NCBI GenBank assembly: GCA_964036315.1
Contig: OZ038488.1
Coordinates: forward strand, 69,780,342-69,844,341
Source: Acanthosepion esculentum
Lineage: Eukaryota > Mollusca > Cephalopoda > Sepiida > Sepiidae
Direction: 5' to 3'
DNA: 64,000 bases
The position numbers and the translations under genes were made by a program. Shown in pieces: positions 46,971 through 59,042 of the stretch; the first letter of the stretch is position 1; each line of letters begins with the position of its first letter. Below the pieces are notes generated by a model that saw only the letters and a program-made list of their open reading frames with translations, did no database searches and was not told the origin of the DNA.

Positions 46971-47067
46971 AGTGGCCAGATTGAGTGAAGGATAATGAAA
47001 GAACCAGAGCTGTTCGGCAATGGAAAGGAAAAGAAAGGAAACAGCAAGAAACTTGGAAAGCACTTAC

Positions 47068-47241
47068 ACACTTCTTTGTAACAAATACCTTGTGAAGGGC
47101 ATGAACAATGCAGATGGAAAATGCTGATCTAAATGTGCAGCCAGAAATCTGAGAACTACATGTAAACAAACAATCAAAATTAAACCAAAGAGGATAAGTA
47201 TAAACAGGTTATAGAAGATTTGGAAACTTCTGAGAGTGCCA
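47068..47241 (-). other. exon-like open segment with membrane helix and GTAAGT donor (unidentified)
   Basis: On the minus strand the acceptor-like CTGGTCTGTTTCAG is followed by 174 bp that stays open and ends at a GTAAGTGC donor (47067-47060). The frame gives GTLRSFQIFYN, then a hydrophobic stretch LFILILFGLILIVCLHVVL, then RFLAAHLDQHFPSALFMPFT and RYLLQRS. One membrane helix followed by a basic, amphipathic tail is plausible for a membrane protein. The phases at the two ends are consistent with a single internal exon. No family was recognised, and hydrophobic frames arise easily in A+T-rich DNA. Confidence 0.22.
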
Positions 47242-47699
47242 CTGAAACAGACCAGTGACATTTGTGATATAGTATTTTCCTTTTGCTCTTTCCTTACTAG
47301 GTTTTGCAACAAAGATAAACTAAAACAACAATACAGAATCACCTCCAATTGATTGCAGAAGCTAAAAATAGTCTTTTAGCCAAGAAGAACTTAAAATGAA
47401 GGGCATTGCTTGCTAGAATTGAATTAAGCATTACAAATGAGTCACAAATTAAGGATTCCAATATTCAAAAAGCGAAGGTAAGAGTTGTTTAAACTATTGA
47501 TCTCATTTTTGTTATTTGGCCAATCAAGTTTAAAAATCTCAATGTAAAATAGAAAATGTATTTTTTGTTGCAGGTAAAATTTACCATATAGTCGCCATTA
47601 TATATTTTTAATTTCATGAATGCACTTTTTTTTTTCTTTTTTGTTAACTGCAGTATGGTAAGGTCAGTTGGGAACTGTCTTCGAGAAAAAGAGCACCAT

Positions 47700-48331
47700 G
47701 TAACCATTCACACTGCCAGAAATTTGGAAACGCCATGCTGTACTGTTTGACATTTGCGCCAGAAGCTCTAATATGAACATTTCAGAGTGTTTGGGTGTCA
47801 ATCTAAGGACAGTGCAGAGGATTTGGAAGAAGTTGGAGGAGCCTAATGGCGATTACAAAGGTATGGCAACTCAGAAAATTGATCATTCTGATCAGAAAAG
47901 AACTCCCAAATTTGTTGGTGAGGATGTCAGATGCAACACAGAGGTCTACATCAAGTGTCTTAAGAAAGTAGTGCTGCCCTGGGTCAAGTGGGTGGCTGCT
48001 GGAAAACCCTGTATCTGGCAACAAGACTCTGCACCATGTTACTAACACAAGCAGAAGAATCCAGACATGGCTGTCTGAAAATTTCTGCAACCACATCACC
48101 CCTTACATCTGGCCACCTAACTCCCCAGACTGCAACCACCTTGATTATTATGTGTGTGGTACAGATCAGCAAGAGACCAACAAAATTCCTTGTAACACCA
48201 AAGATGAACTGAAGGCAAGAATTAAGGCAGCATTCACCAACTTAAACAAGGAGACCATCCAAAATAGTTGCAGGAGATTCCGAAGTCACCTGGAGGCTGT
48301 AGTTGAAGCCAATGGCAATTTTATTGAATGA
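47700..48331 (+). pseudogene. mariner-type transposase with internal deletion and frameshift
   Basis: The N-terminal part reads EIWKRHAVLFDICARSSNMN, then the helix-turn-helix region SECLGVNLRTVQRIWKKLEE and HSDQKRTPKFVGE (47730-47925). It then jumps to CNTEVYIKCLKKVVLPWVKW and WQQDSAP (second catalytic Asp codon at 48025-48027). After a frameshift at about 48034, it continues HITPYIWPPNSPDCN (third catalytic Asp) through RFRSHLEAVVEANGNFIE to a TGA at 48329-48331. The section between VGE and CNTE, which normally holds about 150 residues and the first catalytic Asp (DEK..F), is absent. About 300 bp after the frameshift is still fully open, so the copy is not very old. No matching 5' inverted repeat was found. 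Confidence 0.9.
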
Positions 48332-49826
48332 ATTTTCTATTAATTTAGTATTTCTTGATATTTTTGTATAATTTTGGTAAATATATCTGTTAAAATGAAA
48401 TGTCAGTGTTATTTTCATTTTTGCATAATTTAGACCACAATTTATCCATCGCACCTTATATATGCCACCCTCACTAAGACTGGCATAATTCAATCTCACA
48501 TTCACTACTACTCCAGAATTAGTTTAATAAATAACATATCTTGGGATCTTAATGCTATTTTCTCTGCAAATGACTATTTTAAATCAAAATCTAGTTTTCT
48601 AACCAAAGTCAACTTCCAAGAGTTCTCAATTGTCTCTGACTTTTCATAATTAGAAAAAAACTCAAGGGATAAAAGCGAGGGTACCTTCATCATAATGGTC
48701 AAAGTATTAAGAAGTTTGATTTTTTATTTCATGACCATTGCTTTTCTCAAATTTCACATAATTTTTTTTTTTTTTTAAACTTTTTCTATATGGAATTGGA
48801 AACAAGGTTTAAATATTGTCTATTATACTAATTATCTTATTTTGTCCAAATTGTCTATTTTCGAATACATTTTTTAGTTGACAGAACCTCACAACATCAA
48901 CATAATGATTTTGCAACATTATAATAAATAAATAATACACTTGACTCTCTTCATGAAATGAGTTTTAAGATTAAAAAATAAAAAATAAAAAAAACACAAA
49001 ATGGTTTTCATTTTTAAAATCATTTGCTTCTTAAAAGGATATTATAAATGGTGTAATAATTGCAAAGAAAAAGTGGTTATAAAGCTCAAAGACACGTAAA
49101 CAAAGAAGAATCCAACCAATGTAAAGAGAAATTACATTCTCCCAAAGAAAAAAAAAGAATGAATGAAAGTGTAATCTCAAAAATCAAGGTAGACAAAGAT
49201 ATCAGCCAGAAGACTCAATTGTCTGATTTAATTTCAAAAGAACATAAAACATGGGAAATGAATGGCAACAAGTGAAATATCAATCAAGGTTAACATGGAA
49301 TAAAAACAAACACATCCACATTATATAATGTCCAACTGAGAAAGGATGAATATTTCTATTTACCAAAGGTGTATGTACAAAAAGGAATTTAAGAGCAATG
49401 ATCTTTGGAGAGAGAAAAAAAAAAGGAAAAAAAAAAAAAAAATCAATATTATATTTTTTTTATAGAATAATGAGCCACTACTATGCTAATAGAATTGTGC
49501 TTGAAATGTCCATGCTGTCCCTTGTAAGATTTTCTTCTTTGTGTGCAGGTAAAATATATTGGATATTTCAGTGCACCCACATTGCTACCAAATCTGACAC
49601 AAGGTCAAGGTATAAAGTGGGTTTAACAGCAATACTGTGGAAAAATTGTTTGAACCATCTCGGTACCTCTCCTTTTGGGTCACCTCAAGCACTAAGTAAT
49701 GACTCCAGCCAACTCCCGTAGGAGAGGTACTACCTGAAGAGATGATCCCTGGAGCTTGATATTATTTTGAAACTACCACAGCCAAGAAAGTATATTATTC
49801 ATATGCAGGTTATAACAGTGATTTGA
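48332..49826. other. mariner 3' flank, then A+T-rich DNA
   Basis: The mariner 3' untranslated end probably extends to about 48470, but no inverted terminus could be paired. A Lys-rich open frame at 49060-49275 has no motif. A block at about 49550-49790 is more complex but unidentified. Confidence 0.4.
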
Positions 49827-49961
49827 CAGTCACTTTGACATGGTGTAATGGTTAGCAAACTTGTCTCATGAGATCAATTAAAACTGAATAAGGAGTTCAA
49901 TCCTCACTGGGTGCTCCATACTGCCATATCTTGTGCCATTCTGCTATACTTAGTAAATTAC
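49827..49961 (+). mobile_element. tRNA-derived SINE with 16-bp target-site duplication
   Basis: The 135-bp insert is flanked by perfect copies of TATAACAGTGATTTGA (49811-49826 and 49962-49977). It contains the A box TGGTGTAATGGTTAGCAAAC, the B box GGAGTTCAATCCTCACTGGG and the tail CTTGTGCCATTCTGC. It aligns with the SINE at 40948-41092 from the A box to the tail. Here the B box (GTTCAATCC) is the better preserved. Confidence 0.92.
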
Positions 49962-50679
49962 TATAACAGTGATTTGAGAATATCTTAACATAAGACTGAC
50001 ACTGCTGATAACTTTAGGAGTCATCTTAACCTGATTTTAGAAAGAAAATTAATTTATGTAAATGGATAAGTCTACTTATAAAACTTGGTATTTCACCAGA
50101 AATTTCCAGAACAAAGTTGATGCTAAAGCAATTTAGTTATACAAGATACAAAATATCTTATACATTTTAGAAACATCTTTAGAATTGGCAGGAAACTTGT
50201 CAGAGAAAACAAGAAATCCAGAATCATCCCTTGTCATTTATAGTTGGCAGTCTAATGATAAGGAATTGAACATATTTTCCAGAATTGTTATTGCTCTCCA
50301 CAATACCCAAAATGTTCTTGTACACAAGATAGTGAGTAAAAATATAACGAACACACACACACTACATTTGATAGTCTCTAAGATGCATTTAAAAATAGAG
50401 AAAAATGGTACCAAGTATTAGATTACATTCAATGGATTAGTATAGCACAAGATGCACAAGCTGTATATCAGGGATTTTTTTAATGAGTTACCCTTACTCA
50501 ATATCTCTCATATAGACCAACAAATACTATAAATTTACTGAAAAAGCATTATCTCTTCTTTAACAGTCACTGATTAAAAACAAATCAAACTTAGAGCTGA
50601 AAATAGGAGCAAGTAAATAGTTTCTTATATGCATTAAAAGCATTGATGTTGTGAGAGAAAATCTGAGCAACAAAACACA

Positions 50680-50760
50680 AACACCTAGTGAGAATTGAAC
50701 TCTTAACACAAGTGAATGATCTGGAAAATTAGCTTGGTAAATTATCACAACAGATATTTA
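50680..50760 (-). mobile_element. tRNA-derived SINE relic
   Basis: On the minus strand AAGAGTTCAATTCTCACTAG followed by GTGTTTGTG matches the B box and following sequence of the SINE family at 40948 and 49827. The A-box side (TTTACCAAGCTAATTTTCC) is degenerate. The insertion limits are uncertain. Confidence 0.5.
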
Positions 50761-50896
50761 CTAAGCTTAATTTGGTTCAAGGTCACTCATTGAGGAATCC
50801 AGTTGATTGAATATATGGTAAGATTGACTTTTTAATTAGTGATAAGCAGGCCAGCTCAAGGTACTGACAAGTTGGGCAGTTGTCCAGGGTACCATC

Positions 50897-51082
50897 ATGC
50901 TGCCATGTGTTTGGGATCTTCCAAAATTAAAGCTTATAAAAGCATACTTGCAATCATCCATGACTCAAGACAGATTAAATTCTTTGGCTATTTTGTCAAC
51001 AGAAAATAATTTTGTAAAAGATACGTGTAGAAAGTGCTATGAGAAGATTTGCAGAGCTAAAGTCCAGAAAAATATGTTTTAG
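50897..51082 (+). pseudogene. hAT-family transposase C-terminal relic
   Basis: The last 45 codons read LPKLKLIKAYLQSSMTQDRL, NSLAILSTENNFVKDTCRK, then YEKICRAKVQKNMF and a stop. LKLIK.YLRS.MSQ.RL..LA.LSIE is, from memory, the end of the hAT dimerisation domain in transposases often labelled zinc-finger MYM-type-like. It is a different hAT type from the one at 56.8 kb. The upstream GGGCAGTTGTCCAGGGTACC is not coding in this frame. Only this short tail is present. Confidence 0.65.
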
Positions 51083-51564
51083 GTAGGATAATGAATGTTT
51101 TCTTTAGCTTGTATTAAGTTGTATATTGAAATAAACTAGTTATTCTACATTTTCAGCTTTTCTTTTTGTGAAAATGTTTAAAAATTATACTTGTAAGAGT
51201 ACCAAAGTTCAGCTTGACCTGGATGCCAGCAAACCTAGGGCTGTTACTAACAGCAAGTATTATGCATATATCAATAAAAGTTCAATCAACTTATCTTTCA
51301 AATGACTTCAAAGTTTTGTGGACATCAGGGTCAGATAAGTCAAATGAATTATTACCAGGTATATTTATACTCAACATAAGAAATCCTAATTATAGACTAC
51401 AAATAAATCTGAAATGTGTACTATGCTAGAGTCTGTTAAGAATATTACAACATTTAAATATTTGGAAGTAGTATAATATAACTATATTATATATCACATT
51501 CTATTCACCATGGTATACATTAAATTACATGATTTAAGTATATTAATAACTGTCATGTTCACAG
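51083..51564. other. A+T-rich DNA with no recognisable feature
   Basis: Nothing recognised. Confidence 0.45.
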
Positions 51565-51836
51565 TGGTGAAACATCCAATTTCCTTCATGTTCCATTGAT
51601 AAGGAGCAAGTTTCACTCAGACAATTTCTTTCCCAGAACTTCCAAGTGGATGCTTCTTCAACAGCTACAATCCTGGTCTTTAAGTCCAGGGTCAACCAAT
51701 ATGTCTCCTATGCATCCTCATAATATTCATTTCTTACTTCCTCCTTCCTACTCCCTTACAACAATCTCAATCAGTAATCCTCTACCTTGAGTGGCCCTTG
51801 GGCCTTGTATTGGGTAAACTAACAATAAAAAAAAAA
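51565..51836 (+). mobile_element. jockey/CR1-type LINE 3' end with A-rich tail
   Basis: The translation has SKFHSDNFFPRTSKW (about 51603-51648). In the next frame it has FKSRVNQYVSYASS, giving the expected ORF2 end FFPRTS.LWNSLP...FKSRVNRYL. A 3' untranslated stretch with GTGGCCCTTGGGCCTTGTAT precedes a 10-base A tail at 51827-51836. It is a severely 5'-truncated insertion. It is the same LINE type as at 5719, but whether it is the same family is unclear. Confidence 0.8.
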
Positions 51837-53764
51837 TTTATAGCATTACTATTTATATTTATTTACATAAAAATCAGCTCATGATATGTTTTTATAAATC
51901 ATTTATATGAGAATATCAATATATGAAAATACATGTTTATCACTTAATGTATGCATGCCAAAATATGTATTCTCATACGTATGGGCAAATGATTGTTGAT
52001 ATGCATATTCCTTTTGGAGCAATTACTTCAATCTATAAAAAAGCTATCATCAAAATCATTATTTAAATTTAACTGGGCAGCAACAAAACAAGAGACAACT
52101 TTCAGGAAATTCTCTTCTGTAATTTGATGCTGAAAGGGTTTCAAAGGTTTACTTTGGATTTGATTCATTTGCCCTTTCCCCTAGAAATGGAGGAGCTTAG
52201 ATTATAAATCAAAACAAATTGATCTTAAAAGGGACACAAGAAACCCGACTATGTCTTATATGTTTTAATAAAGAGAGAAAGTTAATGCACCATTATCTCA
52301 TTTTATTTCCTTTGAAATGACAGACTTCAATTTATTATTTGATAATATTTCAACTATCAAAAAGAAACACCTTCTTTGAGTTTTCTTGCAAACAAATTAC
52401 AAACCAAGAAAACTTTGATATTCCATGGCGTCACCTTTATTTATAATTTCCATTTCAAGATTTCTGCTTGTAAATATTTATATAGAGAAGAGTTTCAACA
52501 GGTCATTTATAACTAATTATATTTTTTTTTCTAAATTCATACTAAAAAGGACAAAATTTATTAAAATCTTCGACTTAATATCCAAACAAAATTCCAAGCT
52601 TCAAGTTTCACAAAGGAATCATTTTGAATACTGTTCATTGTAACCAACCCAAATAGTTTATGCCTTCAATCATGTCTTTGTATGTACAATGCCAGCACAT
52701 TGAATGCAGCATATCATTTTTTTTTTTCTTATAGATAAATAGGGTAAATATTGGAGTATGGTAGGTATGTCTTATTTCAACCTTAGATGGTTGTTTCTGA
52801 AATTTATTCCTATGTAGTTATACAAAAAAAGCAAATAATTCAACCATATATACCCAAAATATGCACTAAAGACTATGTGCTTGTAATGACAATTTTCTAA
52901 ATACAATGTGGGAAAGCACATGAATGTGAATGCCCTCATCAACCACTTTTGCCACCATATATATGATCCAAAGATTTTATGGTATTTTAAATTTCTTCTA
53001 TTCATAAACAGAATCGTATTTTTCTTTCAATTTTCTGAGCCAACCAGTCATAATTTATCTCAGAATATGAAAGTTTTTAAATTTTCACATGATTATCAAC
53101 TGATTTATATTTAACATCTGCATACACAGATGTCCATGAGTTTGACTCAAAGAAAATGCTGTAAATTAAGAGTTATTGCCCTTGTAAGATTAGAATACAT
53201 TAGTTCAAGAACAAAACAAGTCAACACAAAGCCACAGAATCTCAGACTTTGAATATTTCCATTAAATAAAGGATAAATATGAAAGCTAAGAACTATCTTT
53301 AAATTAAAGGTAATCATTTGCATAAAATCCATTTGTAAATATTAAATCTTTTCAGCTCTCATTAAAAGAAAACTGACTAACACATATACATTGGATAGCA
53401 ATTATGAAATAATACATTCCTTTAAAACACCAGTGAAGATATAAATGAATAAATAAATATGATACTTAAATCATGAAGTAAAAATTGGGAAATAGAAAAG
53501 TAAATGTCAAAATAAAATGTCCAACCTTCAACCAACGAAGTTGGGAAACAAAAACTTGGTTATCAAGTACTTCTTTAAACTTAATACAATTTCAACATCT
53601 ACAAATTCTTTAAAAGAATCTAAGTTATTTCCTTCATGTTGAGGAAATCCACCATCTATGAGTGTTCCATTAAACGCCCTCAAGAAAAAGAATATTAACG
53701 ATAAAAAGAGAAAGATGAATTCAAAATCCCATACAGACCTTTCATAATACTTAACACAGGTTAG
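51837..53764. other. A+T-rich DNA with no recognisable feature
   Basis: Nothing recognised up to the hAT target site. Confidence 0.5.
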
Positions 53765-53783
53765 TAGGGACACCAATTTTCCG
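53765..53783 (+). repeat. left terminal inverted repeat of the hAT element
   Basis: TAGGGACACCAATTTTCCG pairs with the right terminus with two mismatches. It runs directly into a perfect hairpin TTCCGC-AATC-GCGGAA (53779-53794), which overlaps the inner end of the repeat. Confidence 0.88.
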
Positions 53784-56776
53784 CAATCGCGGAATCGTTA
53801 ATCTGAAACAGAATCTCATATTTTTTCATGTAATCATTTTCCATCATAAATTAATTCTTTCTTACTTTTTTTCAAATATAAAAATAATACTTGAAAACTG
53901 TCTCTTATGTTTTCTTCAATATTTTAATAAATAAAACAATGTAACGTTATTTCCTTTAAATTTATTCTTTATAAATATTTGTAGTTATTTTTCCTCTTAA
54001 GACCTAAAAAAGAATTTTAAAATTCTGCATTCGTTCAAAAAAGTATTATGTAGCAAAGCAGATAAAAGTCAGTTGATTACAGCGTCTCCACCCACCAAAC
54101 TAATAAGACTTGGTCCCATTGATAAAGTGGAAATGGGAATTATAGACAATAGTTTAGGTAACTCCACGAGATCGCTAAAAAAAAGAGCATAGCATGATGA
54201 AAAAAGCACCAAACTTTACGAAAACAAAATTTTATCGTCTAAATGCTTATGAAGAGGAAAGACCAAAGTTTTTTTTTTTTAATTATTTTTAAAAAAAATT
54301 TCCTTCTTTTTGGAACATTCTAAATTTTGATTAAAAAAAACCTTGTTTCTCTTTGTATCACCAGAACTACTAAAATAACATATACAATTTTTAGCACGTT
54401 TTTTTTTGTATGACACACATTAATTTGGAAACTCTTGCAAAAATAAAAAAAAAATTGTCGGATGTTAATGAAACTATTCACAGATGTTCGAAATTATTAT
54501 ATGTTTTTTTGTTTGTTTTTTTTTATTAAAGTCATGGCAGAAATATATTTTTTTATATTTCTTACCCATCCCATAACTAATTTTATGAAAACGCTAGAAA
54601 TTCGATCGCATCAGGTTTAGTGATTACAATAGTTAAAAGCACAAGGCTTTGAGAAATGCAAATCATGTTTTTTTTTTGTTTTTAATTGGACCCCACCTAC
54701 CTGAAAATCAGCTTTGAATTGTAACATACAAAACTCAATAAAACAAAGATATTATTTAATTTCAAATTGCTTTTAGCTGTTTTTATGAATATGGACAATA
54801 TTTTCTGAAAGCAAAAAATTTTTAGAAGAAAAATGAATTTTTAATACAATTATTTGTTATTTCTTTAATTATAATAGATTTTTACATTTAAGTTGTTAAA
54901 ATATTATAAAATTAGTTAAAAGCCACATCGGGTTTCCTAAGTGACCTTATGAGATAGATCTTTTTTTTAGCGCTTTGTAAATTGTATCGTTTTGACTAAT
55001 CAGATGATCTGCAGTAATTAAGAAATGTAATTTTGTGTTCATAAAAATCGTTAAAATGGCTGTAATTAAAAAGTAGGGAAGGTCACAAGCAATAAAACGT
55101 TGTGTGGCTTGAGTGTAAGCATTCTCTGCTGAACGTTGATTTCATCATTGCAAATTCTTCGTGCGAAACACATGTTGAGCATTTCTCAGTTCTTGGCCAT
55201 TCTGCCTGCAGCTCATAATCATTCTTTAAGTGTTGTTGTCATCACCCTGCTCAAAAGGTGCTAAAAACAAAAATACATCAAGCCATTGTTCAAAGATAGA
55301 TTTTTTTTTTTTTTTTTTAAATGGGATTTTTTTACAAGGTGATGACAGCTTGGTATTGTTGGCTGGCTGGCCTTTGACACAGCAATGTCAAAGTTAATTT
55401 TGGCTTAATTTCAACACGGTTTTCCTTATCGCTGATTTAAAAAAAAAAAAAATAAGAATAAGAAACACATAAAAAAAAATCCTGGTTTCCAGTGTTCAGG
55501 AATTGCAATTTTAACTATTTTTTCATATTTTATCCCCAAAAATTTTTATAATCATTTACACCAACCAATTTCACTTAGAAATGAAAGAGCATTCTTTGCT
55601 TTCAGGAAATACCTAGTTTCATGGGGTGCAGATCAAAAGTTTCCTTGATGTTTTGTTCAGATGATGACGAAAGTCTTTTTTCAATATTTTTTTTTTCAGA
55701 GCAAATAGGCTGTAGTGTAACAAAATAACTTTTGATATGTTTGTGATGATTTTTACTTGTGATAGAAATGTTTTATAACAGATCTGTATTGACTTTAGCC
55801 TAAAGTCTTTAGGGGGCTATAGTTGCCCTCAAAAAGCTGTGCAGCACTTGTATTTTAATTTATTTATAGTATTTATAATTTTTACAGATAGTATCACCAA
55901 ACTTATGGTGTAAGCTACAGTAATAAAAAAAACAAAATAAAAGAAATTGGAATGCTGAAAGTTTTTTTTTATTTTAATAATTACAAGGTTCACGTAAAAA
56001 AAAAGTTACGTCAATTATGTCCTTCCGTATGATAACTCGAATCTCAAGTTAGCTGCCAATATGTGATAAGTCATCACTCATCCACTGTCAATAGCCAATG
56101 ATGTTAAGATCACCTCCTTTTTATTTTAAACATTTTCTTTGAAGAAAGTAAGTAAATGTTTTTTCAAAATATATTAAATAATCTTTAAATTTGCTAATTT
56201 TCGTCAAATAAATTTTGAAAAATGTATAACTGTTTTTTTGAAAAATTTTAAACTAGGATTTTAACTTAGTTTACAAAATTTAAAAAAAGTGGCTGATATT
56301 GCGTTTTTTTTTAGTAATTTCACTGACAAAAAAAAAGATTTTTAACTAAAATTTCAGACATGCTAAGAATGAGTAAAAAAATTTTTTAAAATAATTGAAA
56401 AAATACTTTGATATTTCTTCTTAATGATATCTATACTTAAGCAGATAAAAAAAATTTTCAGCAAATTTAAGGCCGTTCTTGTCATGCTATGCTCTTTTTA
56501 TTGATTTTCATGGAGGTACCTACAATAGTTTGAACCTAAAAAACGAAGAAGGAAGAGAGGCAAGATCAAAGCAATAAATTTTAAAAATCTATTTCTTTGG
56601 TTTAATTTCATAACTTGTTATTTTGTGAAATGCTACATTTCTCTCACACAATTTATAAATATAGAAAAGTTTTCTTCTTTCAACATCCGACTACAGTAAA
56701 GCTGACCGTTACACTGCAATCCTTCCTGATTATTTTTTCATATTTTGTTTTCTAATACAATTAACAATTTGCCAAA

Positions 56777-57515
56777 ATGGCTGAATTTAGTGAATCACAC
56801 TCAAGTTCAAAAATTGCAGCTGCTCCTCCAAAAAGAAAAAAAATGACCCCAGTATCTAAAATTTGTGCTAAAGCTAGAGTTGAACAATTTCCTGATGACT
56901 TTTATGCAGCTATTTTGCAAATCTTGTCTCCATAGTGGAGATATTTTTAGGGCTGACACAATCAAAGACCATATTAAGTCAAAAATTCATGAGAAAAAAG
57001 GGTCGTCTCAAGTGAAACAGAAGACAATAACAACATTGTTCAAGAGTAAAGAGGTACGAGATGATTTTATTCTTGATTTTTTTAAAATGTGCACTTTATC
57101 TGACATTCCCCTTCACAAAATTGATAAAATGTGACCATTCTTATTAAAACATTGTAAGGAAGGTGGAGCTATTCCAAGTGTCAATTGTATTAGGGAACTT
57201 CATCTTCCAAAATTATTTGCTTGTCACTTTGCTGCTCTGAAAGCTAAGCTTGCTAATGAATCTATTAGTATCATAACAGATGAAACAACTGACTGTCGTG
57301 ACTGCAGCATTTTGAATATCATTGCAAGCATTCATGGTGAACCATTTCTCATTGATGTTGTAACACTGGCAGAATGTAATCATCAAACTGTAAGTCAAGC
57401 ATGCATCCGAGCTGTAACTCATGTGGATATTGAATTTGAAAATATCATTGCCTTTGTAACAGATTCAGCAGCCTATTGCAAAAAATCTCAGAGAAGTGTT
57501 GTCAAATATCTTTAA
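56777..57515 (+). pseudogene. hAT transposase relic, N-terminal part (zinc finger and first catalytic motifs)
   Basis: The start at 56777 has an AAAATGG context and leads to MAEFSESHSSSKIAAAPPKR, a basic nuclear-localisation-like stretch, and VEQFPDDFYA before a TAG at 56933. A frameshift near 56910 continues the protein as LFCKSCLHSGDIFRADTIKD and HIKSKIH, a C-x2-C...H-x4-H BED-like zinc finger. An in-frame TGA at 57132 interrupts it. The same frame goes on to IITDETTDCRDCSILNII (first catalytic Asp, codon 57279-57281) and FVTDSAAYC (second, codon 57462-57464). A TAA ends the frame at 57513. Apart from these breaks the sequence is well preserved. Confidence 0.88.
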
Positions 57516-57539
57516 CAACAGCTACCATGTATTGTGATT

Positions 57540-58545
57540 GGCACATATTTTAAATCCAGTTGAAGTATTTTCAAATTGGCCAGCATTTGATAATGTTACC
57601 CAACTCACTACTTTCATCAAGTCAGCTCTTTTTAGAAAGGAGAGTCAGAAAAAAACGATATTTGAAATGGCTTGAAAATTATTTGCCCAAAGAACAAGTG
57701 AAATTACCTCCTGTACCAGTGGCAACCAGATGGAATTCCTGGTTTAATGCAGCCAGATATCACTCATCCTTTATACAATTTCATGAAGGATTCTTTAAGA
57801 ACAGAGTCATGGCCTTGCAGTAGGTAGAATTCTTGAATTAGTAGATGGTGGTCGACTACATCATGCCTCTTTCCTTAATTTGCACCTAAATCTGCATTTT
57901 ATAAATGAGAACTGCACACATTTAATAAAAGCTTTGACAAGCTTAGAAGAAACTAAGTCTCCACTTGCATGTGTTGCTTATAATATGATGGATGTGAAAC
58001 AATATTTACATGCTGGTATATCAAAATCAACATTTGGCCTTGAAACTAATCGTCTTCTGTCTGAACTAAAAACCACAGAGAGGAAGAGAGTTATCTCAAA
58101 TTTTCAAGATTTTTTTTCTAAATTGAATAAATACCTAGAGGCCCACCCAGTATATAACTGTTACAAGGCAGCTTGTCTATTTGATCCTAGACAGTTACCC
58201 TGTATAAGCCATGATATTGATAGTTTTGCAGCTATTAAAGACTTGCAAGATCCTTCTACTGATCTTATAGAAGAATTTCAAATTTATGTGAATTACAAAG
58301 ATGACTTACCAAATCTTTTTAATATCCCAGCATTTTGGAAAGCAAATAAGAGCAGATTTCTTCTTCTGGAACAGATTGCCAATAAGGTCATATGGATGCC
58401 TGTTACCAGTGTTGATGTTGAACGTTCATTTTCTCAATATAAACATTTAATGAATAAACGTGAAAATCTAACCCCTGAAAATACCAAGCAATTTACAATG
58501 TTGTATTTCAATGGAGATTTAGAGGAAAGATTTAATGATTGCTAA
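57540..58545 (+). pseudogene. hAT transposase relic, C-terminal part with dimerisation domain
   Basis: Reading resumes after 57515 as NWPAFDNVTQLTTFIKSALF in one frame, then KKRYLKWLENYLPKEQ and VPVATRWNSWFNAARYHSSF in a second (the RW block of hAT proteins). After another shift near 57820 it runs unbroken for about 240 codons to TAA at 58543-58545. The last part has LLEQIANKVIWMPVTSVDVE then RSFSQYKHLMNKRENLTPEN, the signature hAT dimerisation domain containing the third catalytic residue region. At least three frameshifts and two stops across 1.77 kb make it non-functional, though few repairs separate it from an intact frame. Confidence 0.9.
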
Positions 58546-59023
58546 TTTCATAATTTGGGAAATAATCAATTTCAAATTTGAGCAGTATTTCAATTTGTGA
58601 TAAATTTTATTTAAACTTTGAATTAATGCTTATATTTTGTTACAGAGATTGAATTATGATTTAATTATTGTTTTGTAAAATTGTAGTCAAAGTTTTAAAT
58701 GTACTTTGAGTTATTTGCTGTTGATTCTTTTGTTGATTTTAATATTGCAGACTACCATATCTGAATTCTTTTAAATAAAAATAGAACTTATTTTTGGAAT
58801 TGAATTTTTTTAACATGCTAAAAAATGTAATCATTTGCTATTTCTTCATATGAAATAAAACTTTGAATTATGTTTTTTAAGTTTTAATTTATCCAATTTT
58901 CTCATAAAAGTTTTAAAAAATAAATTAATTAAATAAAAAAGGAAAAATTAAATTTTGCAAAAGTGAAAACAGGAAAAAACGGAATTTACTAAAATTGGAA
59001 ATGGAATCAATGAAAATTTGAAA

Positions 59024-59042
59024 CGGAAAATCGGGGTCCCTA
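59024..59042 (-). repeat. right terminal inverted repeat of the hAT element
   Basis: Read on the minus strand this is TAGGGACCCCGATTTTCCG. It pairs with 53765-53783 and is followed outside by the GGTTAG duplication. Confidence 0.88.

Larger units (their letters stand above)
53765..59042 (+). mobile_element. complete-length hAT DNA transposon, defective
   Basis: The ends are inverted repeats matching at 17 of 19 positions: TAGGGACACCAATTTTCCG at the left, and TAGGGACCCCGATTTTCCG on the minus strand at the right. Immediately outside both ends is the direct repeat GGTTAG (53759-53764 and 59043-59048), a target-site duplication. The interior is a 3-kb non-coding left part and a broken transposase (56777-58545) reading left to right, with about 500 bp of 3' non-coding sequence. 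The two ends and a single-orientation transposase support one 5.28-kb element. hAT elements normally duplicate 8 bp; only 6 bp match here. Poly-T and poly-A runs are frequent in the left part. Confidence 0.88.

Noticed and set aside
46778..47169. Minus-strand Ser/Pro-rich frames
   Set aside because: They are antisense to G-runs in a low-complexity tract, with no motif or splice support of their own.
49060..49275. Lys-rich open frame of 71 codons
   Set aside because: A-rich composition explains it. There is no homology, no splice signal and no conserved motif.
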